Assembly (NCBI GenBank): GCA_021779655.1
Contig: JAJYAF010000023.1
Coordinates: forward strand, 1 to 13,369
DNA length: 13,369 bases
DNA from: Pseudomonadota bacterium
GTDB lineage: Bacteria; Pseudomonadota; Alphaproteobacteria; Acetobacterales; Acetobacteraceae
Direction of reading: 5' to 3'
In this document: piece by piece, positions 6,329 through 13,369 of the stretch
Numbering within the stretch: position 1 is the first letter of the stretch
How the letters are laid out: each line of letters opens with the position of its first letter
Program-made: the position numbers and the translations under genes
Notes under the pieces: model-generated
Databases searched by the model: none
The model's input: the letters and a program-made list of their open reading frames with translations, nothing else
What the model was told of the DNA's origin: nothing

Positions 6329-7192
6329 CTATAGCATGGGCCTGCCGCCGGTCACGGGGATTATCGCGCCGGTCATGTAGCTTGCCTCGTCCGAGGCCAG
6401 CAGCACATAGGCGGGCGCGAGTTCGGCGGGCTGGCCCGCGCGCCCCATCGGCGTGTTCGCGCCGAAATCCTCGATATCCTTCATGGTGGACGGAATCAGC
6501 GGCGTCCACACCGGGCCGGGCGCCACGGCATTGACCCGCACCCCCTTTTTCGCCACCAGCCGCGCCAGGCCCGCCGTGAAATTGGCTATCGCGCCCTTGG
6601 TGGCCGCATAGGCGAGCAGCGAGGCGCTCGGATCGTCCGCGTTGATCGACGTGGTGTTGATGATCGCGGCGCCGGGTTTCATGACGCCAAGCGCGGATTT
6701 GCAGAGATAAAACATCGCGTAGATGTTGGTGCGGAAAACGTCATCCCATTCCTGATCGCTGATTTCCGAAATATCGGCATGGGTGCGCTGCATCCCCGCG
6801 TTGTTAACCAGAATGTCGAGCTTGCCGAACGCGTCCTCCGTGCGCGTGATCACGCCGCGGCAATGCGCGGGATCGCGGAGATCGCCCGGAAGCAGAACCT
6901 GTTTCCTTCCGGCTTTCATCACCCAGTCCGCGGTCTCCCGCGCGTCTTCATGCTCGTTCAGGTAGGCGATCGCGACATCCGCCCCTTCCCTTGCGAAGGC
7001 GATGGCGACAGCGCGCCCGATACCGGAATCGGCCCCGGTGATGAGCGCCGATTTGCCCTGGAGGCGGCCAAGGCCCCGATAACTGATCTCCCCGTGGTCC
7101 GGCTGAGGCTGAAGCCGCGCGGTGCGCCCGGGCGGCGCTTGCTCCTGGCCGGGGAAGGGCGGCCGCCGATACTTCGTGAGCGGATCATCCAT
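6329..7192 (-). CDS. SDR-family oxidoreductase (general-stress-protein-39/YdaD-like)
   Basis: This is a classical NAD(P)-dependent short-chain dehydrogenase with a roughly 45-residue N-terminal extension. The 287 residues include the cofactor motif TGADSGIG (52-59), NNAG (130-133), catalytic Ser182 and the YxxxK pair Y195/K199. The opening phrase DPLTKYRRPPFPGQ, with LQPQPDHGE before the fold, is characteristic of the subgroup containing Bacillus general stress protein 39 (YdaD) and E. coli YghA. These are stress-linked reductases of uncertain substrate. A strong GAGGAGGAG ribosome-binding site immediately before 7192 fixes the start. The frame is open further to 7288, but without support. 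I searched the leader for a GGAAC...CGTT general-stress (EcfG-type) promoter and did not see one. Confidence 0.93.
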   Translation of the reverse strand: MDDPLTKYRRPPFPGQEQAPPGRTARLQPQPDHGEISYRGLGRLQGKSALITGADSGIGRAVAIAFAREGADVAIAYLNEHEDARETADWVMKAGRKQVLLPGDLRDPAHCRGVITRTEDAFGKLDILVNNAGMQRTHADISEISDQEWDDVFRTNIYAMFYLCKSALGVMKPGAAIINTTSINADDPSASLLAYAATKGAIANFTAGLARLVAKKGVRVNAVAPGPVWTPLIPSTMKDIEDFGANTPMGRAGQPAELAPAYVLLASDEASYMTGAIIPVTGGRPML

Positions 7193-7380
7193 TGGCTCCT
7201 CCTCTTTGGGAATCGTGGAGATCAATCTCGATGTGGCGCGAAGGCGGACCAGGACAAGCGGAAGAAAGCCAGTTGACCCGGAGTTCATGAAGCGGGCGGC
7301 TTCCGCGCCACCGGAATGAAACTTTGGTTATCCGATTAGAATCTCATGGTTCCGTCCATGCCGCGCCTTATGTCCGGAAC
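7193..7380. other. divergent intergenic region between the dehydrogenase and enolase-family genes
   Basis: This stretch must hold the promoters for both neighbours unless the enolase-family gene starts earlier, at TTG 7324. It contains the dehydrogenase ribosome-binding site at its left end. I see no convincing -35/-10 pair, operator palindrome or stable hairpin in it. Confidence 0.5.
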
Positions 7381-8487
7381 ATGGCTGTTCGGCATTCGGG
7401 TGAAACCATCGCCAGCGCGCAAGCCCGCGCCTTCGTCATTCCAACCGATGCCCCGGAGGCCGACGGCACTTTGAGCTGGAACAAAACCACGCTGATCACG
7501 GTGCATGTTTCCGCCGCCGGTTCTCCTGGCTTCGGCTACACCTACGCCGACGCCGCGGCGGCCTCGCTGATCAACGGCATGCTGGCCGAACATATTAAAG
7601 GCGCGAACCCTTTCGATATTCCGGGCGTGCACCGGCGGCTGCAACGGGCGGTGCGGAATGTCGGACGCGGCGGGCTCGCCGCCTGCGCCATTTCCGCCAT
7701 CGACCTCGCCTTATGGGATTTGAAGGCGCGGCTGCTCGGCGTCGGTCTCGGCACGCTTCTCGGACGCGAGCGGGAGAAAGTCCCCATTTACGGCAGCGGC
7801 GGCTTCACCACCTATGACGATACCGCCTTGCAAACCCAGCTATCGGGCTGGGTGGCGCGTGATGGCTGCGAGGCGGTCAAAATGAAGATCGGCTCGCACC
7901 CGGAGGATGATCCGCGCCGCATCGCGCTCGCCGGCGCGGCGATCGGGCAGGCGCGGCTGTTCGTCGACGCCAACGGCGCGCTCACCGCCCGCGCGGCGCT
8001 GGGCCTCGCGGCCGCGGCCGCCGAATCGGATATCGCCTGGTTCGAGGAGCCGGTTTCCTCCGACGATCTCGCCGGCCTTGCGCTGGTCCGGGCCTCGATG
8101 CGGCGGGGCGTGGACGTCGCCGCCGGCGAATACTGCTTCACCCTGGACGATGTCCGGCTGATGCTGCAAGCCGGGGCGGTGGATGTCCAGCAGCTCGACA
8201 TCACCCGTTGCGGCGGGATCACCGGCTTCATGAAAGCCGCCGCCCTTGCCGAGGCGTTTCACATCCCGCTTTCCGGCCATTGCGCGCCTTCGGCCCATCT
8301 GCATGCCGCCTGCGCGGCGCCCGGCCTGCGGCATCTGGAATGGTTCCACGATCACGTCCGGATCGAGCAAAGGCTGTTTGACGGGGCACCCGTTGCCGAG
8401 GCCGGGTCAATCCGCCCCGATCCATCCCGTCCCGGCAACGGGCTGGCGCTCAAGACCCCGGACGCCGAGGCTTTCGCCGTCGTTTAG
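7381..8487 (+). CDS. enolase-superfamily enzyme (mandelate racemase/muconate lactonizing type)
   Basis: The protein has an N-terminal capping domain and a (beta/alpha)7 barrel. From ATG 7381 (368 residues) the catalytic set is Lys167 and Lys169 in VKMKIG; metal ligands Asp196 (VDANGA), Glu222 (WFEEP) and Glu250 (AGEY); then Asp273 (QQLDITRCGG) and His300 (SGHCAPSAHLH). The KxK pair plus a His-Asp pair is the mandelate-racemase-type active site, which abstracts a proton alpha to a carboxylate. Many members are acid-sugar dehydratases or racemases. The substrate cannot be read from the sequence. I prefer ATG 7381 because the next residues lead straight into the family start (IASAQARAFVIPTDAPEADG), but no good ribosome-binding site precedes it. 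TTG 7324, behind a GGAA at 7313-7316, would add 19 residues. No transporter or regulator gene is adjacent. It ends 7 bp from the alaS stop. Confidence 0.9.
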   Translation: MAVRHSGETIASAQARAFVIPTDAPEADGTLSWNKTTLITVHVSAAGSPGFGYTYADAAAASLINGMLAEHIKGANPFDIPGVHRRLQRAVRNVGRGGLAACAISAIDLALWDLKARLLGVGLGTLLGREREKVPIYGSGGFTTYDDTALQTQLSGWVARDGCEAVKMKIGSHPEDDPRRIALAGAAIGQARLFVDANGALTARAALGLAAAAAESDIAWFEEPVSSDDLAGLALVRASMRRGVDVAAGEYCFTLDDVRLMLQAGAVDVQQLDITRCGGITGFMKAAALAEAFHIPLSGHCAPSAHLHAACAAPGLRHLEWFHDHVRIEQRLFDGAPVAEAGSIRPDPSRPGNGLALKTPDAEAFAVV

Positions 8488-8494
8488 AAAGGCG

Positions 8495-11140
8495 CTAGGC
8501 CGCCAGTTCCCTGCGCACGGCATCGATCGCCGCCTGCCATTTTTCGCCATCCGGCCCGCCGGCCTGCGCCATGCCGCGAGCACCCCCGCCACCGCTGCCG
8601 CCCACGGCGGAGGCGGCCGCGCGGACCAGCGCCACCGCGTCGTATTTTTCTGTCAATTCCGGGGAAACGCTCACCACGATGCTGGCCTTGCCCGCGCTGA
8701 TGGCAACCAGCGCGGCCACACCGCCGCCCAGTTCCTGCAAGACCGCGCTGGCCACGGATTTCAGATCCCTGGCCGCGACATCGCCCACGTTCCGGCCGGA
8801 GAATTTTACCCCGTGGATTTCCTCCACCGCATCGGCGGTGCCGCTCATGGCGAGCTTCTTCTGCAATTCGGAAACCTGGCGCTCGAGCTTCCGCCGCTCC
8901 TCCTGCAACGCAAGGATACGCGCCGGCGCTTCCGCAACCGGCACGCGCAAGGCCGCCGCGATCTCCGCCAGCAGGCGGGTCTCCGTCTCGACCGCCGCAA
9001 TGGCCGCGGCCCCGGCCAGCGCCTCGATCCGGCGGACCCCGGCGGCGACCGCGCTTTCCGAGGTGATGCGGAACAGCCCGATATCGCCGGTGCGGGCAAC
9101 ATGCGTGCCGCCGCACAGTTCGATGGAATAGGCCGGTTTGCCGCCCGCATCGCTGGTCGCGCCCATTGAGACGACCCGGACCTCATCGCCATATTTTTCG
9201 CCGAACAGCGCCATGGCGCCGAGCTTCACGGCTTCCTCCGGCGTCATCAGCCGGGTCGTCACCTCGGCATTTTCCCGGATGCGCGCGTTCACCTCGCGCT
9301 CCACCGCGGCGAGTTCCTCGGGCTTGATGGGGCGCGGCTGCGTGATGTCGAAACGGAGGCGGTCGGGCGCGTTCAGGCTGCCTTTCTGGGTCACATGAGG
9401 GCCAAGCTGCCGGCGCAGCGCCTCATGCAGCAGATGCGTGGCGGAATGATGCGCGCGGATGCCGCCACGCCGTTCATGGGCGATTTCCGCCACCACCGGC
9501 TCGCCGACCCGCGCGGTCCCGGCCTCCACCTTGCCGAGATGGACATAGAGATCGCCCGGCTTCTTCTGCGTGTCGAAAACCGCGATGCGCAAACCATCAG
9601 CGCCAAGAATATAGCCGCCATCGCCGACCTGGCCGCCGCTTTCCGCGTAAAACGGGGTCTGGTTCAGCACCACCGCAACATCCTGGCCCATCAAGGCCTG
9701 GTCGGTGGCCTCGCCGTCCACGACCAGCGCGGTGATTTCCGCCTCGGCTTTTTCCGTGGTGTAGCCGAGGAATTCGGTGCTGCCGAGCTTCTCCCGCAGC
9801 GCGAACCACACGGCTTCGGTCGCGGCCTCGCCGCTGCCGGTCCATGCCGCGCGGGCCCTGGCGCGCTGTTCCGCCATGGCCGCCTCGAACCCGGCGAGGT
9901 CCACATCCCGCCCCTGCTCGCGCAGCGCGTCCTGCGTGAGATCGAGGGGGAAGCCATAGGTGTCGTAGAGCTTGAAGGCGACGGGGCCCGGCAGGCTCTG
10001 GCCCGGTGCCAGCCGCTCCGCCTCATCGTTCAGCAATGTGATGCCGCGCTCCAGCATGGCCCGGAAGCGCGTTTCCTCGAGCTTGAGGGTCTCCCTGATC
10101 AGCATCTCCGCCTGGTTGAGTTCGGGATAGGCCTGGCCCATCTGGCGCGTAAGCACCGGCACCAGCCGGTATAACAAGGGTTCCCCGGCGCCCATCAGGT
10201 AAGCGTGGCGCATGGCGCGGCGCATGATCCGGCGCAGCACGTAGCCACGCCCCTCGTTGCCGGGCAGCACGCCATCGGCCATCAGGAAGGAAGTGCTGCG
10301 CAAATGATCGGCCACCACCCGGTGGCTGACCCGGAAAGGACCGTCCGGGTCCTGGCCCGTGGCCTCGGCGGAGGCGAGAATCAGCGCCCGCAGCGTATCC
10401 GTATCGTAATTGTCGTGCTTGCCTTGCAGAATGGCGGCGAAGCGTTCCAGCCCGAGGCCGGTATCGATGGAAGGGCGCGGCAGTGGGGAACGCGCGCCGC
10501 CCGCCTCTTCCAGGTACTGCATGAAAACCAGGTTCCAGATCTCGATGAAGCGGTCGCCGTCCTGCTCCGCGCTGCCGGGCGGCCCGCCGGAGATTTCCGG
10601 ACCGTGATCGTAGAAGATTTCCGAGCAGGGGCCGCAAGGGCCGGTATCGCCCATGCGCCAGAAATTATCGGCGGTGGCGATCCGGATGATCCGCTCTTCC
10701 GGCAATCCGGCGATCTTCTTCCAGAGCCGGGCGGCCTCGGCATCCTCGTGAAAAACCGTCACCAGCAGTTTCTCTTCCGGCAGGGCGAAATCCTTGGTCA
10801 GCAACGTCCAGGCCAGGCTGATCGCCTCTTCCTTGAAATAGTCGCCGAAGGAGAAATTCCCCAGCATTTCGAAAAACGTGTGGTGGCGCGCGGTGTAGCC
10901 GACATTGTCGAGATCGTTGTGCTTGCCCCCGGCGCGGACGCATTTCTGCGCGGTGACGGCGCGGGAATAGGGCCGCTTCTCCTGGCCGGTGAAAACGTTC
11001 TTGAACTGCACCATGCCGGAATTGGTGAAGAGAAGGCTGGGATCGTTGCGCGGGACGAGCGAGGAGCTGGGAACCGTCTCATGCCCGTTACGGGCGAAAA
11101 ATCCCAGGAAAGTCGCGCGGATGTCGTTACTGGTGGCCAT
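8495..11140 (-). CDS. alaS: alanine--tRNA ligase
   Basis: This essential enzyme charges tRNA-Ala. The 881 residues are full length. An N-terminal class II aminoacylation domain opens with [16 protein letters not shown], followed by the tRNA-recognition helices. The editing domain carries the zinc/editing residues H565 and H569 (HSATH) and C676 and H680 (CGGTH). A coiled-coil linker leads to a Gly-rich C-Ala domain ([16 protein letters not shown] near the end). The ATG at 11140 is set by the family N-terminus. The bases before it (GTAATCCCGGTCC) contain no obvious ribosome-binding site. It lies 188 bp downstream of recA on the same strand, a gene order seen in many bacteria, and the tandem-repeat array separates the two. 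Confidence 0.99.
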   Translation of the reverse strand: MATSNDIRATFLGFFARNGHETVPSSSLVPRNDPSLLFTNSGMVQFKNVFTGQEKRPYSRAVTAQKCVRAGGKHNDLDNVGYTARHHTFFEMLGNFSFGDYFKEEAISLAWTLLTKDFALPEEKLLVTVFHEDAEAARLWKKIAGLPEERIIRIATADNFWRMGDTGPCGPCSEIFYDHGPEISGGPPGSAEQDGDRFIEIWNLVFMQYLEEAGGARSPLPRPSIDTGLGLERFAAILQGKHDNYDTDTLRALILASAEATGQDPDGPFRVSHRVVADHLRSTSFLMADGVLPGNEGRGYVLRRIMRRAMRHAYLMGAGEPLLYRLVPVLTRQMGQAYPELNQAEMLIRETLKLEETRFRAMLERGITLLNDEAERLAPGQSLPGPVAFKLYDTYGFPLDLTQDALREQGRDVDLAGFEAAMAEQRARARAAWTGSGEAATEAVWFALREKLGSTEFLGYTTEKAEAEITALVVDGEATDQALMGQDVAVVLNQTPFYAESGGQVGDGGYILGADGLRIAVFDTQKKPGDLYVHLGKVEAGTARVGEPVVAEIAHERRGGIRAHHSATHLLHEALRRQLGPHVTQKGSLNAPDRLRFDITQPRPIKPEELAAVEREVNARIRENAEVTTRLMTPEEAVKLGAMALFGEKYGDEVRVVSMGATSDAGGKPAYSIELCGGTHVARTGDIGLFRITSESAVAAGVRRIEALAGAAAIAAVETETRLLAEIAAALRVPVAEAPARILALQEERRKLERQVSELQKKLAMSGTADAVEEIHGVKFSGRNVGDVAARDLKSVASAVLQELGGGVAALVAISAGKASIVVSVSPELTEKYDAVALVRAAASAVGGSGGGGARGMAQAGGPDGEKWQAAIDAVRRELAA

Positions 11141-11202
11141 GGACCGGGATTACCCGCAAGCGGCAGCCAAGCCAAGAGCGCGGCTTTTGCTCATCCGCCC
11201 CC

Positions 11203-11322
11203 CCCCGGCGCAGCCGCCTGAAAAATCCCCGGCGCAGCCGCCTGAAAAATCCCCGGCGCAGCCGCCTGAAAAATCCCCGGCGCAGCCGCCTGAAAAATCC
11301 CCCCCGCAGCCGCCGCAAAGCC
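11203..11322. repeat. 24-bp tandem repeat array between recA and alaS
   Basis: Four identical head-to-tail 24-bp units occupy 11203-11226, 11227-11250, 11251-11274 and 11275-11298. A fifth, degenerate unit (about 17 of 24 positions) occupies 11299-11322. On the plus strand a unit reads CCCC, then GGCGCAGCCGCC, then TGAAAAAT. On the minus strand, the direction of recA-alaS transcription, each GC-rich core can fold as a 4-bp stem (GGCG/CGCC or CGGC/GCCG), with GGGGATTTTT following. Each unit is therefore terminator-like. The array is bounded by C-runs (9 Cs at 11198-11206, 7 Cs at 11299-11305). There are no unique spacers, so it is not CRISPR. Confidence 0.97.
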
Positions 11323-11328
11323 GTGCGG

Positions 11329-12459
11329 TTATTCCTCCTCGCCCGCTCCCGTATTCTCCTCGGAGACCATCAGGGCCTCGGCGATCTGCGAAGACTGGTC
11401 ACGGATGCGCCGCTCGATCGCATTGGCCATCTCCGGATGGTCACGCAGAAACTGCTTGGCGTTTTCCCGCCCCTGGCCGATGCGCTGGCTGTCATAGCTG
11501 AACCATGCGCCGGATTTCTCGACCACGCCCGCCTTCACCCCGAGATCGATGAGTTCGCCCATTTTGCTCACGCCCTCGCCGAACATGATGTCGAATTCCA
11601 CCTGGCGGAAGGGCGGCGCCAGCTTGTTCTTCACCACCTTGACCCGGGTATGGTTGCCGATGACCTCCTCGCGCTCCTTGATCGAGCCGATGCGGCGGAT
11701 CTCCAGGCGAACGGAGGCATAGAATTTCAGCGCGTTGCCGCCCGTGGTCGTCTCCGGATTACCGAACATCACGCCGATCTTCAGCCGGATCTGGTTCAGG
11801 AAGATCAGCATGCAGTTGCTGCGCGAGACCGAGCCGGTGATCTTGCGCAGCGCCTGGCTCATCAGCCGGGCGTGCAGGCCGACATGGCTGTCCCCCATCT
11901 CGCCTTCCAGTTCCGCCCTTGGCACCAGGGCGGCCACGCTGTCGATCACCAGCACGTCGACCGAGCCGGAACGCACCAGCGTATCGGCGATCTCCAGCCC
12001 CTGCTCGCCGGTATCGGGCTGGCTGATGAGCAGGTTGTCCACATCCACGCCGAGTTTGCGTGCATAAACCGGGTCCAGCGCATGCTCCGCGTCGATGAAC
12101 GCGCAAACCCCGCCTTTCTTCTGCGCCTCGGCGACCGCATGCAGCGCCAGGGTGGTTTTGCCGGAGCTTTCCGGCCCGTAGATTTCGATCACCCGGCCCT
12201 TGGGAAGCCCGCCGATACCCAGCGCGAGATCGAGACCAAGCGAGCCCGAGGGGATCACCTCGATCGCCTCGCCCGTGCCCTTGGCACCCATGCGCATGAT
12301 CGAGCCCTTGCCGAAGGCCCGCTCGATCTGCGCCATCGCCGCATCCAGCGCCTTGTTCTTTTCCAAATCAGGCTTCCTCGCCGAACCGGTTTCCGCGGCC
12401 TCGGCCATGGCGTCCACCGCCGTCAAACGCCGTTTTTGTCCCGCCGCAGAAAGAGCCAT
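11329..12459 (-). CDS. recA: recombinase RecA
   Basis: RecA forms the nucleoprotein filament for homologous recombination and triggers LexA self-cleavage in the SOS response. The 376-residue protein has the Walker A motif GPESSGKT (95-102), the family DNA-binding loop region [20 protein letters not shown] and the acidic C-terminal end GAGEEE. The core begins at [21 protein letters not shown] (near residue 32). The first 30 or so residues ([20 protein letters not shown] and what follows) are therefore an extension relative to many alphaproteobacterial RecA proteins. I keep ATG 12459 because GGGAGA (plus 12465-12470) is well placed. ATG at residue 18 is an alternative. An SOS box lies 98 bases upstream, so LexA control is likely. 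Confidence 0.99.
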   Translation of the reverse strand: MALSAAGQKRRLTAVDAMAEAAETGSARKPDLEKNKALDAAMAQIERAFGKGSIMRMGAKGTGEAIEVIPSGSLGLDLALGIGGLPKGRVIEIYGPESSGKTTLALHAVAEAQKKGGVCAFIDAEHALDPVYARKLGVDVDNLLISQPDTGEQGLEIADTLVRSGSVDVLVIDSVAALVPRAELEGEMGDSHVGLHARLMSQALRKITGSVSRSNCMLIFLNQIRLKIGVMFGNPETTTGGNALKFYASVRLEIRRIGSIKEREEVIGNHTRVKVVKNKLAPPFRQVEFDIMFGEGVSKMGELIDLGVKAGVVEKSGAWFSYDSQRIGQGRENAKQFLRDHPEMANAIERRIRDQSSQIAEALMVSEENTGAGEEE

Positions 12460-12557
12460 TCTAATCTCCCATTATCGCCAAGCAAATGCCACGTAACTTA
12501 AGACTTCCATAAAAAGAACATATTAGCAACCTGGTTTTGACAATCTGTTAACTAATT
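12460..12557 (-). promoter_or_regulatory. AT-rich recA promoter/leader region
   Basis: This 98-bp stretch is much richer in A+T than the rest of the window, as expected for a promoter. On the minus strand a TTGTCA (plus 12538-12543) is a fair -35. The only -10-like words downstream are TAATAT and TATGTT, spaced 12 and 15 bases away, so the exact promoter is not settled. The recA ribosome-binding site GGGAGA is at its inner end. Confidence 0.45.
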
Positions 12558-12572
12558 GTTCTTCCTTTGTTC
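12558..12572. promoter_or_regulatory. SOS box (LexA operator)
   Basis: GTTCTTCCTTTGTTC is a perfect GTTC-N7-GTTC direct repeat, the LexA-binding motif established for alphaproteobacteria. On the recA strand it reads GAAC-N7-GAAC. It lies 98 bp upstream of the recA start and beside a -35-like TTGTCA, in a position to block recA transcription. The divergent GtrA-family gene starts about 100 bp to the other side and could also be affected. Confidence 0.85.
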
Positions 12573-12673
12573 GAATCAACTCTAAGATGTAGCCGTGCCG
12601 AAGGCAAGCAACTTCCGCGCTATCCTCCAAAAAACCTTGCCCAACCGCGGCGAAGCCGATAGTTGCGCGCACC

Positions 12674-13138
12674 ATGCGCCCCTGGCCCGCTCAGCGTCTT
12701 TTCCACCCGCTCGATAGCATCATCCGCCGATTCGCGCGTTCCGGAATCAGCCCGGATTTCATCCGCTTCGGCATCGTCGGCGCCGTCGGGTTCTGCTGGG
12801 ATACCGCCACGGTTTACGCGCTGAAGAATCTCGTCGGGATTTACGCGGCGGGAACCTGCGGCTTTCTGGTCGCCGCCACCGCCAACTGGGCGGTCAACCG
12901 GCTATGGACCTTCCGCCATCTGGACCATATCGCCGCGCATCATCAGCTCATGCGCTTTCTGCTGGCCAATCTCCTCGGCTTCATTTTCAATCGCGGCACG
13001 TTCTTCACGCTGGTCGCGGCCAGCGCGCTGTGCCGCCATCAGCCGGTGCTGGCCATCGTCGCCGGCTCGGCGGCGGGCTTGTGCTTCAATTACTTTCTCT
13101 CCCGGAAATTCGTCTTCGTGGGCCAGGGAAGTTCCTGA
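12674..13138 (+). CDS. GtrA-family membrane protein
   Basis: This small inner-membrane protein of 154 residues has four predicted helices at about 29-50, 55-75, 93-118 and 123-145. The GtrA signatures are present: FIRFGIVGAVGFCWDT at the first helix, ANWAVNRLWTFR (70-81) after the second, and FNYFLSRKFVF (138-148) at the end. GtrA proteins are thought to help move undecaprenyl-phosphate-linked sugars across the membrane for glycosylation of cell-surface polymers. The ATG at 12674 has no clear ribosome-binding site, and no alternative start in frame looks better. The gene is divergent from recA and converges on another GtrA-like gene. Confidence 0.9.
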   Translation: MRPWPAQRLFHPLDSIIRRFARSGISPDFIRFGIVGAVGFCWDTATVYALKNLVGIYAAGTCGFLVAATANWAVNRLWTFRHLDHIAAHHQLMRFLLANLLGFIFNRGTFFTLVAASALCRHQPVLAIVAGSAAGLCFNYFLSRKFVFVGQGSS

Positions 13139-13152
13139 CGCCCGGCCGGGCG
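13139..13152. terminator. GC palindrome between convergent genes
   Basis: CGCCCGGCCGGGCG is a perfect 14-bp palindrome lying directly after the GtrA stop and just before the stop of the opposing gene. It could serve as a two-way terminator or transcription-pause hairpin. There is no T-run on either side and the loop would be minimal, so this is tentative. Confidence 0.35.
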
Positions 13153-13156
13153 CGGG

Positions 13157-13369
13157 CTACCGGCCGCGCCACACCAGCGTCGCGGAAATCGCGTAGTTCC
13201 ACACCACGCCCACCACGGCGCCGGCCACCGATGAGATGGCGGAGCCGGTGCTTTGCGCATGCAGGGCCCGGGCGATGCCGATATTGGCGATCCCGCCGAG
13301 GCCGCAGACCAGCATGAACAGAACCAGCCCGCGCCAGTAGCGCGCGCCCTTGAGGCGGACCGTGCGATA
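13157..13369 (-). CDS. C-terminal GtrA-like membrane domain, probably of a family-2 glycosyltransferase (partial)
   Basis: The minus-strand frame is open from the window edge to a TAG at plus 13157-13159 and shows the last 70 residues. It has two hydrophobic helices (GLVLFMLVCGLGGIANIGIA and ISSVAGAVVGVVWNYAISAT) and ends in LVWRGR. The WNYAxSxTxxWR-like ending is typical of the GtrA-type domain fused to the C-terminus of dolichol-phosphate-mannosyltransferase-like (GT2) enzymes. A stand-alone GtrA protein is the alternative, and the catalytic part, if any, lies outside the window. Its convergent GtrA neighbour suggests a linked role in lipid-carried sugar transfer. Confidence 0.7.
   Translation of the reverse strand, partial: YRTVRLKGARYWRGLVLFMLVCGLGGIANIGIARALHAQSTGSAISSVAGAVVGVVWNYAISATLVWRGR

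Noticed and set aside
7193..7380. EcfG/general-stress promoter for the short-chain dehydrogenase
   Set aside because: No GGAAC followed at about 16-18 bases by CGTT was found in the right direction. The GGAAC at 7376-7380 is on the wrong strand and lacks a partner.
10205..11221. Long plus-strand frame antisense to alaS (and others at 9395-10174 and 8246-9169)
   Set aside because: These are antisense shadows of alaS or out-of-frame extensions of the enolase-family gene. The sense genes are full length with intact catalytic motifs.
11203..11322. CRISPR array
   Set aside because: The repeats are directly adjacent with no variable spacers, the unit is only 24 bp, and no cas genes are present.
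11323..12501. A 392-codon open frame on the plus strand, fully antisense to recA
   Set aside because: It mirrors recA codon for codon. High GC content at third positions keeps the opposite strand free of stops. Its product (His/Asp/Leu/Ala-rich) has no recognisable domain and no ribosome-binding site.
12564..12580. tRNA T-loop-like sequence (GTTCGAATC)
   Set aside because: The flanking bases do not form a 5-bp T stem and no acceptor or anticodon arm can be drawn. The match comes from the SOS box and its flank.

Overview
This 13.4-kb window is GC-rich, densely packed bacterial chromosome. The gene order and protein features point to an alphaproteobacterium. The signs are an hfq-hflX pair with mazG close by, a direct-repeat SOS box of the form GTTC-N7-GTTC in front of recA, a DUF3775-type protein, and a PmtA-like methyltransferase. 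A member of the Rhodospirillales/Acetobacteraceae is my best guess from the protein sequences, but this is inference. I saw no insertion sequence, phage gene, CRISPR array, tRNA or rRNA.

Left part (1-3040, plus strand): the end of a YihY/BrkB-type membrane protein, then hfq (GTG start), hflX and an inositol-monophosphatase-family gene. The last three are tightly packed or overlapping and probably form one operon for RNA-based regulation, ribosome rescue and phosphatase activity. The hflX reading frame has no ATG, GTG or TTG at its natural beginning. It appears to start at a CTG that overlaps the hfq stop codon.

Middle part (3064-8487): a minus-strand pair, mazG then a beta-carbonic anhydrase, stands back to back with a plus-strand glutathione peroxidase. 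Next comes a minus-strand run of a short-chain dehydrogenase, a PmtA-like methyltransferase and a DUF3775 protein. A plus-strand enolase-superfamily enzyme is divergent from the dehydrogenase. These are mostly housecleaning, stress and metabolic genes.

Right part (8495-13369): alaS and recA lie head to tail on the minus strand. They are separated by an unusual array of four identical 24-bp units plus a degenerate fifth, each unit resembling a small hairpin followed by a T-run. The recA upstream region carries a clear alphaproteobacterial SOS box. A plus-strand GtrA-family membrane protein then converges on the C-terminal end of a second GtrA-like membrane domain, probably the tail of a family-2 glycosyltransferase.

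I found no convincing new multi-gene system. The items most worth a second look are the non-canonical hflX start with its Pro-Gly-Lys-rich insert, the recA-alaS tandem array with the reading frame that runs through it into alaS, and the enolase-family enzyme of unknown substrate.
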